From the NCBI RefSeq assembly GCF_001553405.1, contig NZ_KQ960928.1, positions 23,202 to 87,201 of the forward strand: a stretch of DNA of 64,000 bases. Direction: 5' to 3'. This stretch comes from Megasphaera hutchinsoni (GTDB lineage Bacteria; Bacillota; Negativicutes; Veillonellales; Megasphaeraceae). A program made the position numbers and the translations under genes. The notes under the pieces are model-generated. The model was not told the origin of the DNA. It searched no databases and worked only from the letters and a program-made list of their open reading frames with translations. Of the stretch, positions 9,488 to 19,024 are shown piece by piece (the first letter of the stretch is position 1; each line of letters opens with the position of its first letter).

Positions 9488-10852
9488 ATGAGTATAATGG
9501 ATTTTTCAGGCAAACGAGTACTTGTTTTAGGTGCGGGGATTAGCGGTCGGTCTGCGGCAGTGGCAATAGCTCAACATGGAGGAACGGTGTTGCTAAATGA
9601 TGCAAAGCTACAGGATATAGCGGAAGAACCGTGGAAGGGATTTACAGAATTAGGCATTCAGTGTGTTTTTGGTACCCAAGATATATCTTTGTTGGCAGAT
9701 GTAGATATTGTTGTTCCGTCACCAGTCATTTCTCTTGACATGGATATATTGCAAGAGGCAAAAAAACGACATATGCTTATTTGGAGTGAAGTGGATGTGG
9801 CTTGCCAGTTGACGAATGCGACTATTTTAGGTGTCACAGGAACAAATGGCAAAACAACGACAACAACGTTGTTAGGTGAAATGATAAAAGCGGCAGGAAG
9901 ACAAACTGTTGTAGGTGGGAATATCGGAATCGGATTGTCAGAGCATGTGATGGATTTACCTAACACAGCAGTAGTTGTTGCAGAATTATCGAGCTTTCAA
10001 TTGGAGTGCACTCATTTTTTACATGCCAAGGGGGCTACCGTTTTAAATATAACACCCGATCATTTAGAACGACATCATACGATGGAAGCTTATGCGGCGG
10101 CGAAGGAAAGAATTTTTCAAAATCAAGAAAAAACAGACGCAGCGGTTTTAAATTATGATGATACACGAGTACGAGAAATGGCAGCACATGTGGTTGGGCA
10201 AGTGTATTATTTTTCTACGGAAGGCCCTGTGCCAGAAGGTGCTTTTTATGAAAATAATCAATTAGTCATACGTCATAATGGAGCAGATATGGTAATCTGT
10301 CAGGCTGATACGTTACCATTATTAGGAAAACATAATATACAAAATTATTTAGCTGCAACGGTATTGGCACTTGTGGCAGGTGTACCATTAGATACGATTC
10401 GTCAGGTTATAATGAATTTTTCTGGTGTAGAACATCGTCTAGAAAAAGTGCGTGTTATTCATGGCGTTCCATATTATAATGATTCCAAAGGTACTAATGT
10501 GGATGCATCGATTAAAGCCTTAGAAGCATTTTCAGGAAATCTTATTTTAATTGCCGGTGGACATGATAAAATGACATCTCTTGATGAGTTTATGAAGCTT
10601 GTAAAAGAAAAAGTGGACACCTTACTTCTTATCGGAGAAGCATCTTCTCGTTTTGCTCAAGCAGCACAAGCGGCTGGCGTTAAGGATATTCGTCTGATGG
10701 GAAACAGTATGGAACGGGCTATTATGGAAGCACGTTCTATTGCTAAAGCACCTCAGGCAGTAGTGTTATCTCCGGCTTGCTCTAGTTTTGATATGTATGA
10801 TAATTATGAACAACGAGGTCGTGTCTTTAAAGGGATTGTAAATGCTCTATAA
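9488..10852 (+). CDS. murD: UDP-MurNAc-L-Ala:D-glutamate ligase
   Basis: Cytoplasmic ligase that adds D-Glu to UDP-MurNAc-L-Ala. The N-terminal Rossmann motif VLVLGAGISGRSAA binds the UDP part. The ATP loop GVTGTNGKTTTTTL lies near residue 115, followed by ELSSFQLE, NITPDHLERH and the C-terminal NDSKGTN and LSPACSSFDMY. A GTG at 9479 would add three residues (MYK); I prefer the ATG at 9488. ftsW normally sits between murD and murG in such clusters and is missing here: only 28 nt separate the two genes. Confidence 0.95.
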   Translation: MSIMDFSGKRVLVLGAGISGRSAAVAIAQHGGTVLLNDAKLQDIAEEPWKGFTELGIQCVFGTQDISLLADVDIVVPSPVISLDMDILQEAKKRHMLIWSEVDVACQLTNATILGVTGTNGKTTTTTLLGEMIKAAGRQTVVGGNIGIGLSEHVMDLPNTAVVVAELSSFQLECTHFLHAKGATVLNITPDHLERHHTMEAYAAAKERIFQNQEKTDAAVLNYDDTRVREMAAHVVGQVYYFSTEGPVPEGAFYENNQLVIRHNGADMVICQADTLPLLGKHNIQNYLAATVLALVAGVPLDTIRQVIMNFSGVEHRLEKVRVIHGVPYYNDSKGTNVDASIKALEAFSGNLILIAGGHDKMTSLDEFMKLVKEKVDTLLLIGEASSRFAQAAQAAGVKDIRLMGNSMERAIMEARSIAKAPQAVVLSPACSSFDMYDNYEQRGRVFKGIVNAL

Positions 10853-10880
10853 GGGGCGTAAATAGTAGGGAGGACAAAAG

Positions 10881-11999
10881 ATGCGTCGAGTCATTATTTC
10901 TGGGGGTGGAACGGGAGGCCATATTTATCCCGCAATTACCATCGCCCGTGCTATTGCGGAATTGGAAAAAACAGAATTTTTATATGTTGGTTCGCGTCAA
11001 GGACTGGAAAATACCTTGATTCCCAAAGAAAATATTCCTTTTGTTACGTTAGATGTGCGAGGATTAGAACGAAAAATTTCGTGGAAAAATGTGGTTACGT
11101 TGGGGCGAACTGGTAAGAGCGTTATTCAAGCTATGCATATTATTCATCAATTTAAACCAAATGTTGTGATAGGTACAGGCGGATTTGTTTGTGGACCCGT
11201 GTTATTAGCAGCCAGTATGCGGAAGATACCTACGCTTATTCAGGAACAAAATGTGATTCCTGGGGTTACGAATACCATTTTAAGCAGATTTGTTAGTTGT
11301 ATTGCTTTGGGGTATGAGGCTGCGGCAGAGAGATTTTCCCATAAAGATCGATTAATTTATACGGGTAATCCTGTGCGTAAAGAAGTACTTACGGTAACAA
11401 AAGAACAGGGGAGAGCTGCATTATCTTTAAAAAAAGATACGTTTACTCTCTTGATTGCTGGTGGTAGTAGAGGTGCTCGTTCTATTAATACAGCGGCCCT
11501 TATGGTACATGAATATTTTAAGGATATGGATGATATTCAAATTATTCATGTTACGGGAGAAGGGGAATATCAACGAGTTGTACAGGCACTTGCGGAAGTG
11601 GATGAAAAAGGAAGGTATGGTCGAGGTAGTCTTATTATTCCTTATTTGCATCAGATGCCAGAGGCATTGGCCGCAGCAGATCTAGTGGTGTATCGTGCTG
11701 GGGCGGTAGGATTAGCTGAAGTGACAGTGCGAGGTGTGCCCTCTATTTTAATCCCTTACCCCTATGCAGCAGAAGATCATCAACGTTATAATGCACTTGA
11801 ATTAGTAAAACAGGGGGCAGCGAAGATGATTTTAGATAAGATGCTCACGGGAAAAGAATTATTAGATGAAGTATTGCGGTTAAAAGAAAATACAAATGCG
11901 TTATTGGCGATGGCAAAAGCAAGCAAGGCATTAGGAAAACCACAAGCAGCACATGATATTGCTCAATTAGCATTGACAATGGCAAACCGTCGTAGCTGA
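10881..11999 (+). CDS. murG: MurG, lipid II GlcNAc transferase
   Basis: Peripheral membrane GT28 glycosyltransferase that adds GlcNAc to lipid I to make lipid II. The N-terminal glycine loop GGGTGGHIYPA, the GGFVCGPV loop and the second GGSRGARSIN loop near residue 195 are present. The C-domain has VYRAGAVGLAEV and PYPYAAEDHQ, which bind UDP-GlcNAc. The family's usual SRAGA is read as YRAGA. SD GGGAGG lies 8 nt before the ATG. Length is 372 aa. Confidence 0.96.
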   Translation: MRRVIISGGGTGGHIYPAITIARAIAELEKTEFLYVGSRQGLENTLIPKENIPFVTLDVRGLERKISWKNVVTLGRTGKSVIQAMHIIHQFKPNVVIGTGGFVCGPVLLAASMRKIPTLIQEQNVIPGVTNTILSRFVSCIALGYEAAAERFSHKDRLIYTGNPVRKEVLTVTKEQGRAALSLKKDTFTLLIAGGSRGARSINTAALMVHEYFKDMDDIQIIHVTGEGEYQRVVQALAEVDEKGRYGRGSLIIPYLHQMPEALAAADLVVYRAGAVGLAEVTVRGVPSILIPYPYAAEDHQRYNALELVKQGAAKMILDKMLTGKELLDEVLRLKENTNALLAMAKASKALGKPQAAHDIAQLALTMANRRS

Positions 12000-12022
12000 A
12001 GATAAGAGGAGTGGATATATAC

Positions 12023-13405
12023 GTGGTAGATTTACATACAATACGAAAAATTCATTTTATTGGTATTGGCGGAGCAGGTATGCGAGCAATTGCGAATATT
12101 TTTATTGCTAAAGGATATGACGTATCTGGATCGGATAGTGTACGATCTGATATTACTGATCGATTTGCACAACAGGGTGCACGCATATGTATAGGCCAAC
12201 GACCTGAAAATTTACAAGATGCAGAAGTGGTAGTGGTTTCAACAGCGATTCATCAGGATAATTGTGAGTTGGTTGCAGCTAGAGAAAAACAGCTTCCTAT
12301 TATTCATCGTTCTGATGCATTGGTTTATATTATGAGCTGGGGAAAATCGATTGCTGTTGCCGGGGCACATGGAAAAACAACGACATCATCTATGTTGGGG
12401 CAAGTTTTTATCGAAAGTAAAATGGATCCTACTATTGTCATTGGTGGCGAAGTAGACTACTTACATAGTAATTCTACATTAGGTGCAGGTGAATATAGTA
12501 TTGTTGAAGCGGATGAAAGTGACGGCACGTTTTTGAAGGAAAAACCATATATTGCAGTGGTAACAAATATTGATGCCGATCATATGGACCATTATGGTTC
12601 GATAGAACATGTGGTAGATGCATTTAAGGATTTCATTCAACGTGTAGATCCCGTACAAGGATTGGCGGTTCTTTGTTTTGAAAACGAACGCATTCGTGCA
12701 CTTGCGAAAACGATAGGACGGCATTATATTTCTTATGGTTTTTCGGATGATGTTGAATATCAGGCACGAGGATTGCGATATGAAAAGGGATTGCATTATT
12801 TTGATGTATATCACAAGCAGACGTTAGTGGGAACGGCCTGCCTTCGTATACCAGGTACGCATAATGTGCTTAATGCATTGGCTACCATTGCAGTTGCATT
12901 ACATTGTGGAATTTCCTTTACAGATATACGTGCAGCACTTAGTCATTTTCGTGGAGCGAAACGGCGTTTTCAAACGAAGGGAATTGTACATGATATCTGG
13001 GTTGTCGATGATTATGCACATCATCCTACTGAAATTAATGCAACACTTACGGCAGCACGTGATATGGGAACACATAGGGTAATATGTTTATTTCAACCGC
13101 ATCGGTATTCGAGAACGAAATTATTGTTAGAACAATTTGGTAGTGCATTTTTACAAGCGGATATTTTGATTATTACTGATATTTATGGTGCCGATGAAGA
13201 TCCCATGCCAGGGGTAACGGGCAAGTTAATCGTTGATAAAATTAAAGAACAAACGGGAAAAGAGGCTATCTATATCCCTCATAAAGAAGATATTATTCCT
13301 TTCTTACAAGCACATGTGCAGCCCTTTGATTTAGTTTTAACTATGGGGGCTGGAGACATTTATAAAGTAGGCGAAGCATATATATCGTTACTGAAAGGGG
13401 AATAG
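12023..13405 (+). CDS. murC: UDP-MurNAc:L-alanine ligase
   Basis: First Mur ligase, joining L-Ala to UDP-MurNAc. It shows HFIGIGGAGM at the N-terminus, AHGKTTTSSML as the ATP loop, EADESDGTFL, NIDADHMDHYG, and DDYAHHPTEI in the C-domain. An in-frame GTG at 12011 overlaps the AAGAGGAG ribosome site (12004-12011), so the GTG at 12023, 11 nt downstream of it, is the more plausible start. murB usually follows murC; here ddl does, 6 nt on. Confidence 0.95.
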   Translation: MVDLHTIRKIHFIGIGGAGMRAIANIFIAKGYDVSGSDSVRSDITDRFAQQGARICIGQRPENLQDAEVVVVSTAIHQDNCELVAAREKQLPIIHRSDALVYIMSWGKSIAVAGAHGKTTTSSMLGQVFIESKMDPTIVIGGEVDYLHSNSTLGAGEYSIVEADESDGTFLKEKPYIAVVTNIDADHMDHYGSIEHVVDAFKDFIQRVDPVQGLAVLCFENERIRALAKTIGRHYISYGFSDDVEYQARGLRYEKGLHYFDVYHKQTLVGTACLRIPGTHNVLNALATIAVALHCGISFTDIRAALSHFRGAKRRFQTKGIVHDIWVVDDYAHHPTEINATLTAARDMGTHRVICLFQPHRYSRTKLLLEQFGSAFLQADILIITDIYGADEDPMPGVTGKLIVDKIKEQTGKEAIYIPHKEDIIPFLQAHVQPFDLVLTMGAGDIYKVGEAYISLLKGE

Positions 13406-13411
13406 ACTTAT

Positions 13412-14350
13412 ATGAAATTTGATGAAAAAAGTCGTATCGCTGTTGTAGTAGGCGGTCCATCAACAGAAGCGGCTGTATCACGACGTACAGGCGCTGCTAT
13501 TGCAGCCGCATTGCAAGGTAAGGGATATCACTTAGACATATTGGAATTAGAACCAAGACAATTAGCACAGCAATTGAAAGAATTACAGATTGATGTGGTC
13601 TTTAATGCTTTACATGGAAAATACGGAGAAGATGGTGTATTGCAGGGATTATGTGAAATGCTTGAAATTCCTTATACGGGTTCGGGCGTTATGGCTAGTG
13701 CCGTAGGGATGAACAAAGTGATGAGTAAATGTGCCTTTGTTGGTGCCGGTATCCCAACGGCTCCTTTTGCGTATTATTTTTCAACACAATCTATACAATC
13801 AATACAGCAAGACGTGATACAACATTTTTCTTTTCCTGTTGTCGTTAAATCAGCTGGTCAAGGATCTAGTATTGGTACGGTAATTGTTCGGCGAGCAGAA
13901 GATTTACGAGCTGCTTTAGAAGAAGCCTTTTCTTATAATGATTCTATTGTAGTTGAATCATTTATTGATGGAGATGAATTTACCGTAGCGGTTATGGGAA
14001 AGGTAATATTTCCTGTTATTCAAATCGTTTCTGAAACAGGGCGATATGATTATTATTCAAAATATACGCCAGGAATAGCAAAACATTTGTGTCCAGCACC
14101 TATTTCAGAAGAAAAAACAAAAGAAATGCAGGAATTAGCTTATCGGGTATTTCAAATTTGCCATGCACGTGGGGTGGCTCGGGTTGATATGATGATGGAT
14201 CGCGAGGGACAACCTTTTGTATTAGAAATTAATACTGTGCCAGGTATGACTGAAACGAGTTTGGTGCCAGATGCGGCACGTGCTATGGGGGTATCTTTTG
14301 AAGACTTATGTGAACAAATTCTTCAAGAGGCTTCATTTGGTAAATTTTAA
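13412..14350 (+). CDS. ddl: D-alanine:D-alanine ligase
   Basis: ATP-grasp enzyme that supplies the D-Ala-D-Ala dipeptide used by MurF. The N-terminal GGPSTEAAVS matches the family GGxSxExxVS. FNALHGKYGEDG, the GSGVMASAVGMNK substrate loop, VKSAGQGSSIG, YYSKYTPG and the metal-binding EINTVPGMTETS are all present. Tyr in the YYSKY loop points to D-Ala rather than D-lactate use in the ATP-grasp ligases. Length is 312 aa. Confidence 0.95.
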   Translation: MKFDEKSRIAVVVGGPSTEAAVSRRTGAAIAAALQGKGYHLDILELEPRQLAQQLKELQIDVVFNALHGKYGEDGVLQGLCEMLEIPYTGSGVMASAVGMNKVMSKCAFVGAGIPTAPFAYYFSTQSIQSIQQDVIQHFSFPVVVKSAGQGSSIGTVIVRRAEDLRAALEEAFSYNDSIVVESFIDGDEFTVAVMGKVIFPVIQIVSETGRYDYYSKYTPGIAKHLCPAPISEEKTKEMQELAYRVFQICHARGVARVDMMMDREGQPFVLEINTVPGMTETSLVPDAARAMGVSFEDLCEQILQEASFGKF

Positions 14351-14367
14351 GTATATGGGATAAGACA

Positions 14368-15228
14368 ATGAAATATACAGACGATAATAATAGATGGATG
14401 ACTGAGTCAGATACATTCAATGAGGTTATGACAAGGGGGGAATATGATTCTTCCTTTGGTCATAAAAAAATAGAAACGCATACTTCTGTACCACGGCAAG
14501 GTCTTTCAACAAGGAGAATAAGAAAAAGAAAACCCTTAGTTAAGCGAAAGGTATGGCTTGTAATTGCTGTTTTTTTGATAGGATGGTGTTTGTTGCGATT
14601 GGCTCCTATTCCTTTTGGTACAGTTGAAGTGCATGGCAATGAAACGATGAAACAAAGTGATGTGTATCGTGCGGCGGGAGTGGGTAAACCTGTTAATGTA
14701 GTACAATTATCGCCAAATCAAATGGAAAACAGATTACATGAGGATTTGCGTGTTGGGAAGGTAACGGTTACGCGCAAATTTCCCTTTACGATTGCGATAC
14801 AGCTTACCGAGCGAAAACCGATTGCCCTTGTTATGACGATGTTTGGATTTGCTTATATAGATGATACGGGCATGATTATTCAAACTGCATCACAAATCAA
14901 AGGGGTGTCGGCACCAATTATTACGGGGAAAAAAGTGGGTGCCGTATTATTAGGAGATACGTTAGATGATGCAACTATACAGGGTGTATTGCAATATATA
15001 AAGATATTACCAGTAGCTGTGCAAGAAAAAATTACGGAAGTAAACATGGCGGATACAGCGGATATTGTTGTATATACGAGTGATAGCATCGCAATTCATC
15101 TGGGCAAGGCTGATCATCCACGCGAACGGGCAGATATTACGATGGATTTATTGCGACAAGTGGAACAACAGCAATTGCATGTGCAATATATTGATACAGA
15201 TATTCGTGCTCCTTTAATAAAACGGTAA
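14368..15228 (+). CDS. ftsQ: FtsQ/DivIB-type division protein
   Basis: Bitopic membrane protein of 286 aa. A long basic cytoplasmic N-terminus (about 55 residues, with RRIRKRKPLVKRK) is followed by one transmembrane helix at about residues 57-75 (VWLVIAVFLIGWCLLRLAP), then a POTRA domain opening with FGTVEVHGNETMKQSDVYRAAG, and a beta domain. It would bind FtsL and the FtsB-like partner outside the membrane. ftsA, often next in line, is absent; ftsZ follows after 120 nt. Confidence 0.9.
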   Translation: MKYTDDNNRWMTESDTFNEVMTRGEYDSSFGHKKIETHTSVPRQGLSTRRIRKRKPLVKRKVWLVIAVFLIGWCLLRLAPIPFGTVEVHGNETMKQSDVYRAAGVGKPVNVVQLSPNQMENRLHEDLRVGKVTVTRKFPFTIAIQLTERKPIALVMTMFGFAYIDDTGMIIQTASQIKGVSAPIITGKKVGAVLLGDTLDDATIQGVLQYIKILPVAVQEKITEVNMADTADIVVYTSDSIAIHLGKADHPRERADITMDLLRQVEQQQLHVQYIDTDIRAPLIKR

Positions 15229-15286
15229 AGGACAGAAGAATAGTGTTTTATTTGAATTAATTATAGAAAAATTTTTCAAGATAGTG

Positions 15287-15292
15287 TACAAT
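15287..15292 (+). promoter_or_regulatory. possible ftsZ promoter -10
   Basis: TGTACAAT ends 56 nt before the ftsZ start in the 114-nt gap after ftsQ. No convincing -35 sits at the right distance, so this is a weak call. A separate ftsZ promoter is likely given the gap. Confidence 0.3.
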
Positions 15293-15348
15293 AAAAAAGA
15301 ATATAATCTGCGCAGAATGGGTGCGGTCTTGAAGGAGGAAATTTGAAC

Positions 15349-16374
15349 ATGGCAGAATTTGCAAATATAAAAGTAATTGGTGTCGGTGGAGGCGGTAATA
15401 ATGCCGTTAATAGAATGATTGAAAGTGGGTTGCAAGGGGTTCAATTTATTTCCGTAAATACGGAAGATCAAGTGCTGGAAGTATCTCGTGCGGATGTAAA
15501 AATTCAAATTGGTGAAAAATTAACCCGCGGACTAGGAGCTGGAGCCAATCCGCAAGTAGGTGAACAGGCAGCATTAGAAAGTAAAGAAGAAATTATGAAG
15601 GCGTTGCAAGGTGCTGATATGGTTTTTGTTACTGCTGGTATGGGCGGTGGTACTGGTACGGGTGCAGCTCCTATTGTGGCAGAATGTGCTAAAGAAATGG
15701 GTGCTTTAACTGTAGCTGTCGTAACAAAGCCGTTTGCTTTTGAGGGAAAAAGAAGAAAAGAACAGGCTGAAAAAGGGGCTGCTTATTTAAAAGAAAAAGT
15801 AGATACAATTATTACGATTCCTAATGATAAGTTGCTGCAGATTATTGATAAAAAAACGCCGTTGAAAGAAGCGTTTTTAGTAGCTGATGATGTATTGCGT
15901 CAAGGGGTACAGGGAATTTCTGATTTAATTACGACTACGGGGCTGATTAACTTAGATTTTGCTGATGTAAAAACGATTATGTCTGATCAAGGTGAAGCAA
16001 TTATGGGTATCGGCATTGCATCGGGAGAAAATAGAGCCATTGATGCTGTTGATAGTGCTATTCATAGTGCTTTATTAGAAACAAGTATTGATGGTGCTCA
16101 GAGTATTTTAATTAATGTAACGGGGGGACAAGATATTAGCTTATATGAAGTTAATGAAGCGGCTGAAAAAGTTGCTGAAGCGGTGGATCCGGATGCTAAT
16201 ATTATTTTTGGTTCAGTTATTGATCCCGATATGGAAGACTCCATTCGTATTACTGTTGTTGCAACAGGATTTGGAAAAGAGCCTACTTCGATTCCTAGTT
16301 TTGGACAAAATAGCACAAGTAATATTGATTCCAAAAATTCAGCGGGTGTGGAAATTCCAGCTTGGATGAGATAA
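15349..16374 (+). CDS. ftsZ: cell-division GTPase FtsZ
   Basis: Tubulin-like GTPase that forms the Z-ring. [13 protein letters not shown] (N-terminus) and the tubulin signature [10 protein letters not shown] (about residues 103-112) are present, as are the T7-loop segment with [11 protein letters not shown]. The C-terminal linker is short (about 25 residues) and ends in EIPAWMR, the conserved peptide that binds partner proteins. A TTG at 15343 is in frame but only 2 nt from GAAGGAGGAA; the ATG at 15349 is 8 nt away and is preferred. Its usual membrane anchor FtsA is not encoded beside it, so another anchor, such as SepF encoded elsewhere, is inferred. Confidence 0.97.
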   Translation: MAEFANIKVIGVGGGGNNAVNRMIESGLQGVQFISVNTEDQVLEVSRADVKIQIGEKLTRGLGAGANPQVGEQAALESKEEIMKALQGADMVFVTAGMGGGTGTGAAPIVAECAKEMGALTVAVVTKPFAFEGKRRKEQAEKGAAYLKEKVDTIITIPNDKLLQIIDKKTPLKEAFLVADDVLRQGVQGISDLITTTGLINLDFADVKTIMSDQGEAIMGIGIASGENRAIDAVDSAIHSALLETSIDGAQSILINVTGGQDISLYEVNEAAEKVAEAVDPDANIIFGSVIDPDMEDSIRITVVATGFGKEPTSIPSFGQNSTSNIDSKNSAGVEIPAWMR

Positions 16375-16376
16375 AT

Positions 16377-16409
16377 AAAAAGCGGATCCCGATAGGATCT
16401 GCTTTTTTT
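16377..16409 (+). terminator. terminator after ftsZ
   Basis: AGCGGATCC (16381-16389) pairs with GGATCTGCT (16395-16403), followed by a seven-T run. It closes the dcw cluster. Confidence 0.85.
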
Positions 16410-16430
16410 GTGATATAGGAGGGACAATTC

Positions 16431-16898
16431 ATGAGATGTCCATTTTGCAAAAGTGCAGAGACAAAAGTTACTGATTCTCGTGCTACTGATGAAGGTAGTG
16501 CAATTCGTCGGCGCCGTGAATGCCAAGTGTGTCGCCGGCGGTTTACTACCTATGAAATGGTGGAAGAAGTGCCATTAGTTGTAATAAAACGAACGGGTGA
16601 TCGAGAGTTATTTGATCGGAATAAAATTATTAATGGACTATTACGTGCATGTAATAAAAGACGCGTTACGAGACAACAAATAGAAGATATTGTAAATAGG
16701 GTGGAACGGACTATTCGAAATTTGTTGTTACAGGAAATTAGTAGCGAGAAAATAGGCGAAATCGTGTTGAATGAATTGAAGACAGTAGATGAAGTAGCTT
16801 ATATTCGTTTTGCTTCTGTATATAGACAGTTTGCGGATTTGGATAGTTTTATGGCAGAATTGAAGCATTTAATGGGGAGTAAGGAAGATAACTCATAA
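16431..16898 (+). CDS. nrdR: NrdR, repressor of ribonucleotide reductase genes
   Basis: Zinc-ribbon and ATP-cone regulator that senses ATP/dATP and represses nrd operons. The four zinc ligands are in MRCPFCK and CQVCRRRF (CxxC...CxxC), followed by the ATP-cone from about residue 46 (PLVVIKRTGDRELFDRNKIINGL). Length of 155 aa is normal. SD AGGAGGG lies 8 nt upstream. Placed between a terminator and hldE. Confidence 0.95.
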   Translation: MRCPFCKSAETKVTDSRATDEGSAIRRRRECQVCRRRFTTYEMVEEVPLVVIKRTGDRELFDRNKIINGLLRACNKRRVTRQQIEDIVNRVERTIRNLLLQEISSEKIGEIVLNELKTVDEVAYIRFASVYRQFADLDSFMAELKHLMGSKEDNS

Positions 16899-16913
16899 AT
16901 AGTGGAGCGTAAA

Positions 16914-18413
16914 ATGGGGCAATATATTGATGAATTTTTAAAATATACTTTATCGCAGTTGCGTATTGCCGTGATAGGGGATGTTATGCTCGATAAGTAT
17001 GTATTTGGTAAAGTGCAACGCATTTCCCCTGAAGCACCAGTACCCGTGAATAAGGTTGAATACACGAAAGCTGTTTTGGGTGGGGCTGCAAATGTAGCAG
17101 CTAATTTGGCTTTTTTACATTGTCAGGTTGCTTTGGCGGGAACGATAGGCGATGATGAAAATGCATGTATTTTTAGTGAAATAGTTAAGCATGCTAATAT
17201 CGAAAGTTCAGGGGTGCTTGTACGTAAACACTGTATGATGACAACCAAAATGCGTGTTTTGGGGGCACAACAACAGATGCTGAGGTTGGATTTCGAAGCT
17301 TATACGGATAGTACAGCTGAAGAAGAAAAATATTTTATATCTTGGTTGCAAGCACATATACAGGCAGGATTAGATGGACTTATTATTTCTGATTATCAAA
17401 AGGGTGTATTGACACCGAACCTGACTCAAACATTAATTCATATGGCAAAAAAAGCGGGTATACTAGTATTGGTTGATCCTAAAGGTGTGGATTGGCTAAA
17501 ATATGTGGGTGCTGATTTTATTACTCCCAATATTAAAGAAGTGGCGCAATGTTTGGGGAATGACATAGAAAATACCAATGAAGATGTTGTGCAAGCGGGG
17601 ATGAATATACATGAGCAATATCGGGTGAAGCATGTCCTGGTTACGCGTTCGGAAAAGGGGTTAACCTTGATTCGTGACGACGGAAAGGTGTGGAATAATG
17701 CAGCGACCGCACAAGAAGTATTTGATGTGTCTGGTGCTGGTGATACGGTAGCAGCGGTGTTTATGGCCGCTATGGTGGGACATTTATCAATTCAAGCGGG
17801 TTTGCTTTTATCCAATGTTGCTGCAGGGATAGCTGTATCTAAAGTGGGAACATATCCTATTCATCAAGAAGATTTATTGCAATGGTGGCAACAGCATTTT
17901 GCACGTAAGAATCAAAATAATCACATGTCATCTTGGCAAGAAGTAGCGGAAAAAATAAAGAACTGGCAACGTGCAGGTGAAACGGTAGTTTTTACTAATG
18001 GTTGTTTTGATTTAGTTCATCGCGGACATATTGTATATTTACAAGAAGCTGCATTGTTGGGAGACCATTTAGTAATCGGTGTGAATTCAGATGCGTCGGT
18101 GCGGCGGCTAAAGGGAAAAACAAGACCCTTTATAAAGGAAGAAGATCGGCTTTTATTATTACGTTCGTTACGGTGTGTCGATGAAGCGGTACTGTTTACG
18201 GAAGATACGCCAGAAAAGGTATTGTCGGTATTAAAACCAGATATATTGGTAAAAGGTGGAGATTATCAACGCGATGAAGTGGTAGGCAAAGAATTTGTTA
18301 AATCGGTTGAAATTATGCCGTTTTCTCCAGGATATTCAACAACGGCATTGGTTCAAAAAATTTACGCTGTACAAAAAAAAGAAAGACAAGAAAAACAAGA
18401 AAAACAAGAATAG
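16914..18413 (+). CDS. hldE: bifunctional heptose-7-phosphate kinase / ADP-heptose synthase
   Basis: Two fused domains make the ADP-heptose precursor of LPS inner core. The N-terminal ribokinase-fold kinase shows GDVMLDKYVFG, RISPEAPVPV, LGGAANVAANL and the catalytic DVSGAGDTVAAV. From about residue 345 the nucleotidyltransferase shows VFTNGCFDLVHRGHIVYL and KGKTRPF. The tail is a low-complexity run of K, E, Q and R made by 9-nt repeats. A GTG at 16902 is in frame, but the ATG at 16914 sits 6 nt from GGAG. This gene is strong evidence for a Gram-negative outer membrane. Confidence 0.95.
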   Translation: MGQYIDEFLKYTLSQLRIAVIGDVMLDKYVFGKVQRISPEAPVPVNKVEYTKAVLGGAANVAANLAFLHCQVALAGTIGDDENACIFSEIVKHANIESSGVLVRKHCMMTTKMRVLGAQQQMLRLDFEAYTDSTAEEEKYFISWLQAHIQAGLDGLIISDYQKGVLTPNLTQTLIHMAKKAGILVLVDPKGVDWLKYVGADFITPNIKEVAQCLGNDIENTNEDVVQAGMNIHEQYRVKHVLVTRSEKGLTLIRDDGKVWNNAATAQEVFDVSGAGDTVAAVFMAAMVGHLSIQAGLLLSNVAAGIAVSKVGTYPIHQEDLLQWWQQHFARKNQNNHMSSWQEVAEKIKNWQRAGETVVFTNGCFDLVHRGHIVYLQEAALLGDHLVIGVNSDASVRRLKGKTRPFIKEEDRLLLLRSLRCVDEAVLFTEDTPEKVLSVLKPDILVKGGDYQRDEVVGKEFVKSVEIMPFSPGYSTTALVQKIYAVQKKERQEKQEKQE

Positions 18414-18423
18414 GGATAGATAA

Positions 18424-18459
18424 AAAGAAACAATATGTTATATGGATTGTTTCTTTTTT
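18424..18459 (+). terminator. terminator after hldE
   Basis: AAAGAAACAAT (18424-18434) pairs with ATTGTTTCTTT (18446-18456) and runs into T residues. gmhB follows with its own SD, so partial read-through is possible. Confidence 0.75.
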
Positions 18460-18502
18460 ATCATAGTGTCTATGGAGATAAAAATTAAAAAAGGAGTAAA
18501 AT

Positions 18503-19024
18503 ATGCGAAAGGCTGCGTTTTTTGATCGGGACGGTGTATTAAATATTGATTCAGGATACGTCGGGACAACGGAGCAATTTTGCTGGCTTCCAGGAGCTAA
18601 AGAAACATTGCAAAGGCTAACTTTATTAGGGTATACTAATATTGTAGTAACGAATCAGAGTGGCGTTGCTCGAGGATATTATACTGAAGAGGCTGTACGG
18701 CAATTGCATCGTTGGATGTGTAGCGAGGTAGCACGAGCAGGAGGAAACATTGCAGCAGTATATTATTGTCCTTATTTAGAGGGAGCCTTGATACCTGCTT
18801 ATAATAAGAAAAGTGATTGGCGTAAACCTGAACCAGGCATGGTATTACAAGCATGTAAAGATTATGATATTGATAAAACAAGATCTTTTCTTATTGGTGA
18901 TAGTGTACGTGATATACAGTGTGGTCAACGGGCTGGTGTGGAGTCTTATCTATTTATGGGGGACAATTTATATGAATTTGTAAATAGAATTTTGGCAGAA
19001 AGGAAGAAACGTGGAATCATATAA
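18503..19024 (+). CDS. gmhB: heptose-bisphosphate phosphatase
   Basis: HAD-superfamily (class IIIA) phosphatase that removes the C7 phosphate from D-glycero-D-manno-heptose 1,7-bisphosphate between the two HldE steps. The nucleophile motif FFDRDGVLNID is at residues 5-15, VTNQSGVARG is motif II, KPEPGM carries the motif III lysine, and LIGDSVRDIQ is motif IV. Length is 173 aa. SD AAAAGGAG precedes the ATG. It overlaps the heptosyltransferase start by 14 nt, so the two are translationally coupled. Confidence 0.93.
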   Translation: MRKAAFFDRDGVLNIDSGYVGTTEQFCWLPGAKETLQRLTLLGYTNIVVTNQSGVARGYYTEEAVRQLHRWMCSEVARAGGNIAAVYYCPYLEGALIPAYNKKSDWRKPEPGMVLQACKDYDIDKTRSFLIGDSVRDIQCGQRAGVESYLFMGDNLYEFVNRILAERKKRGII

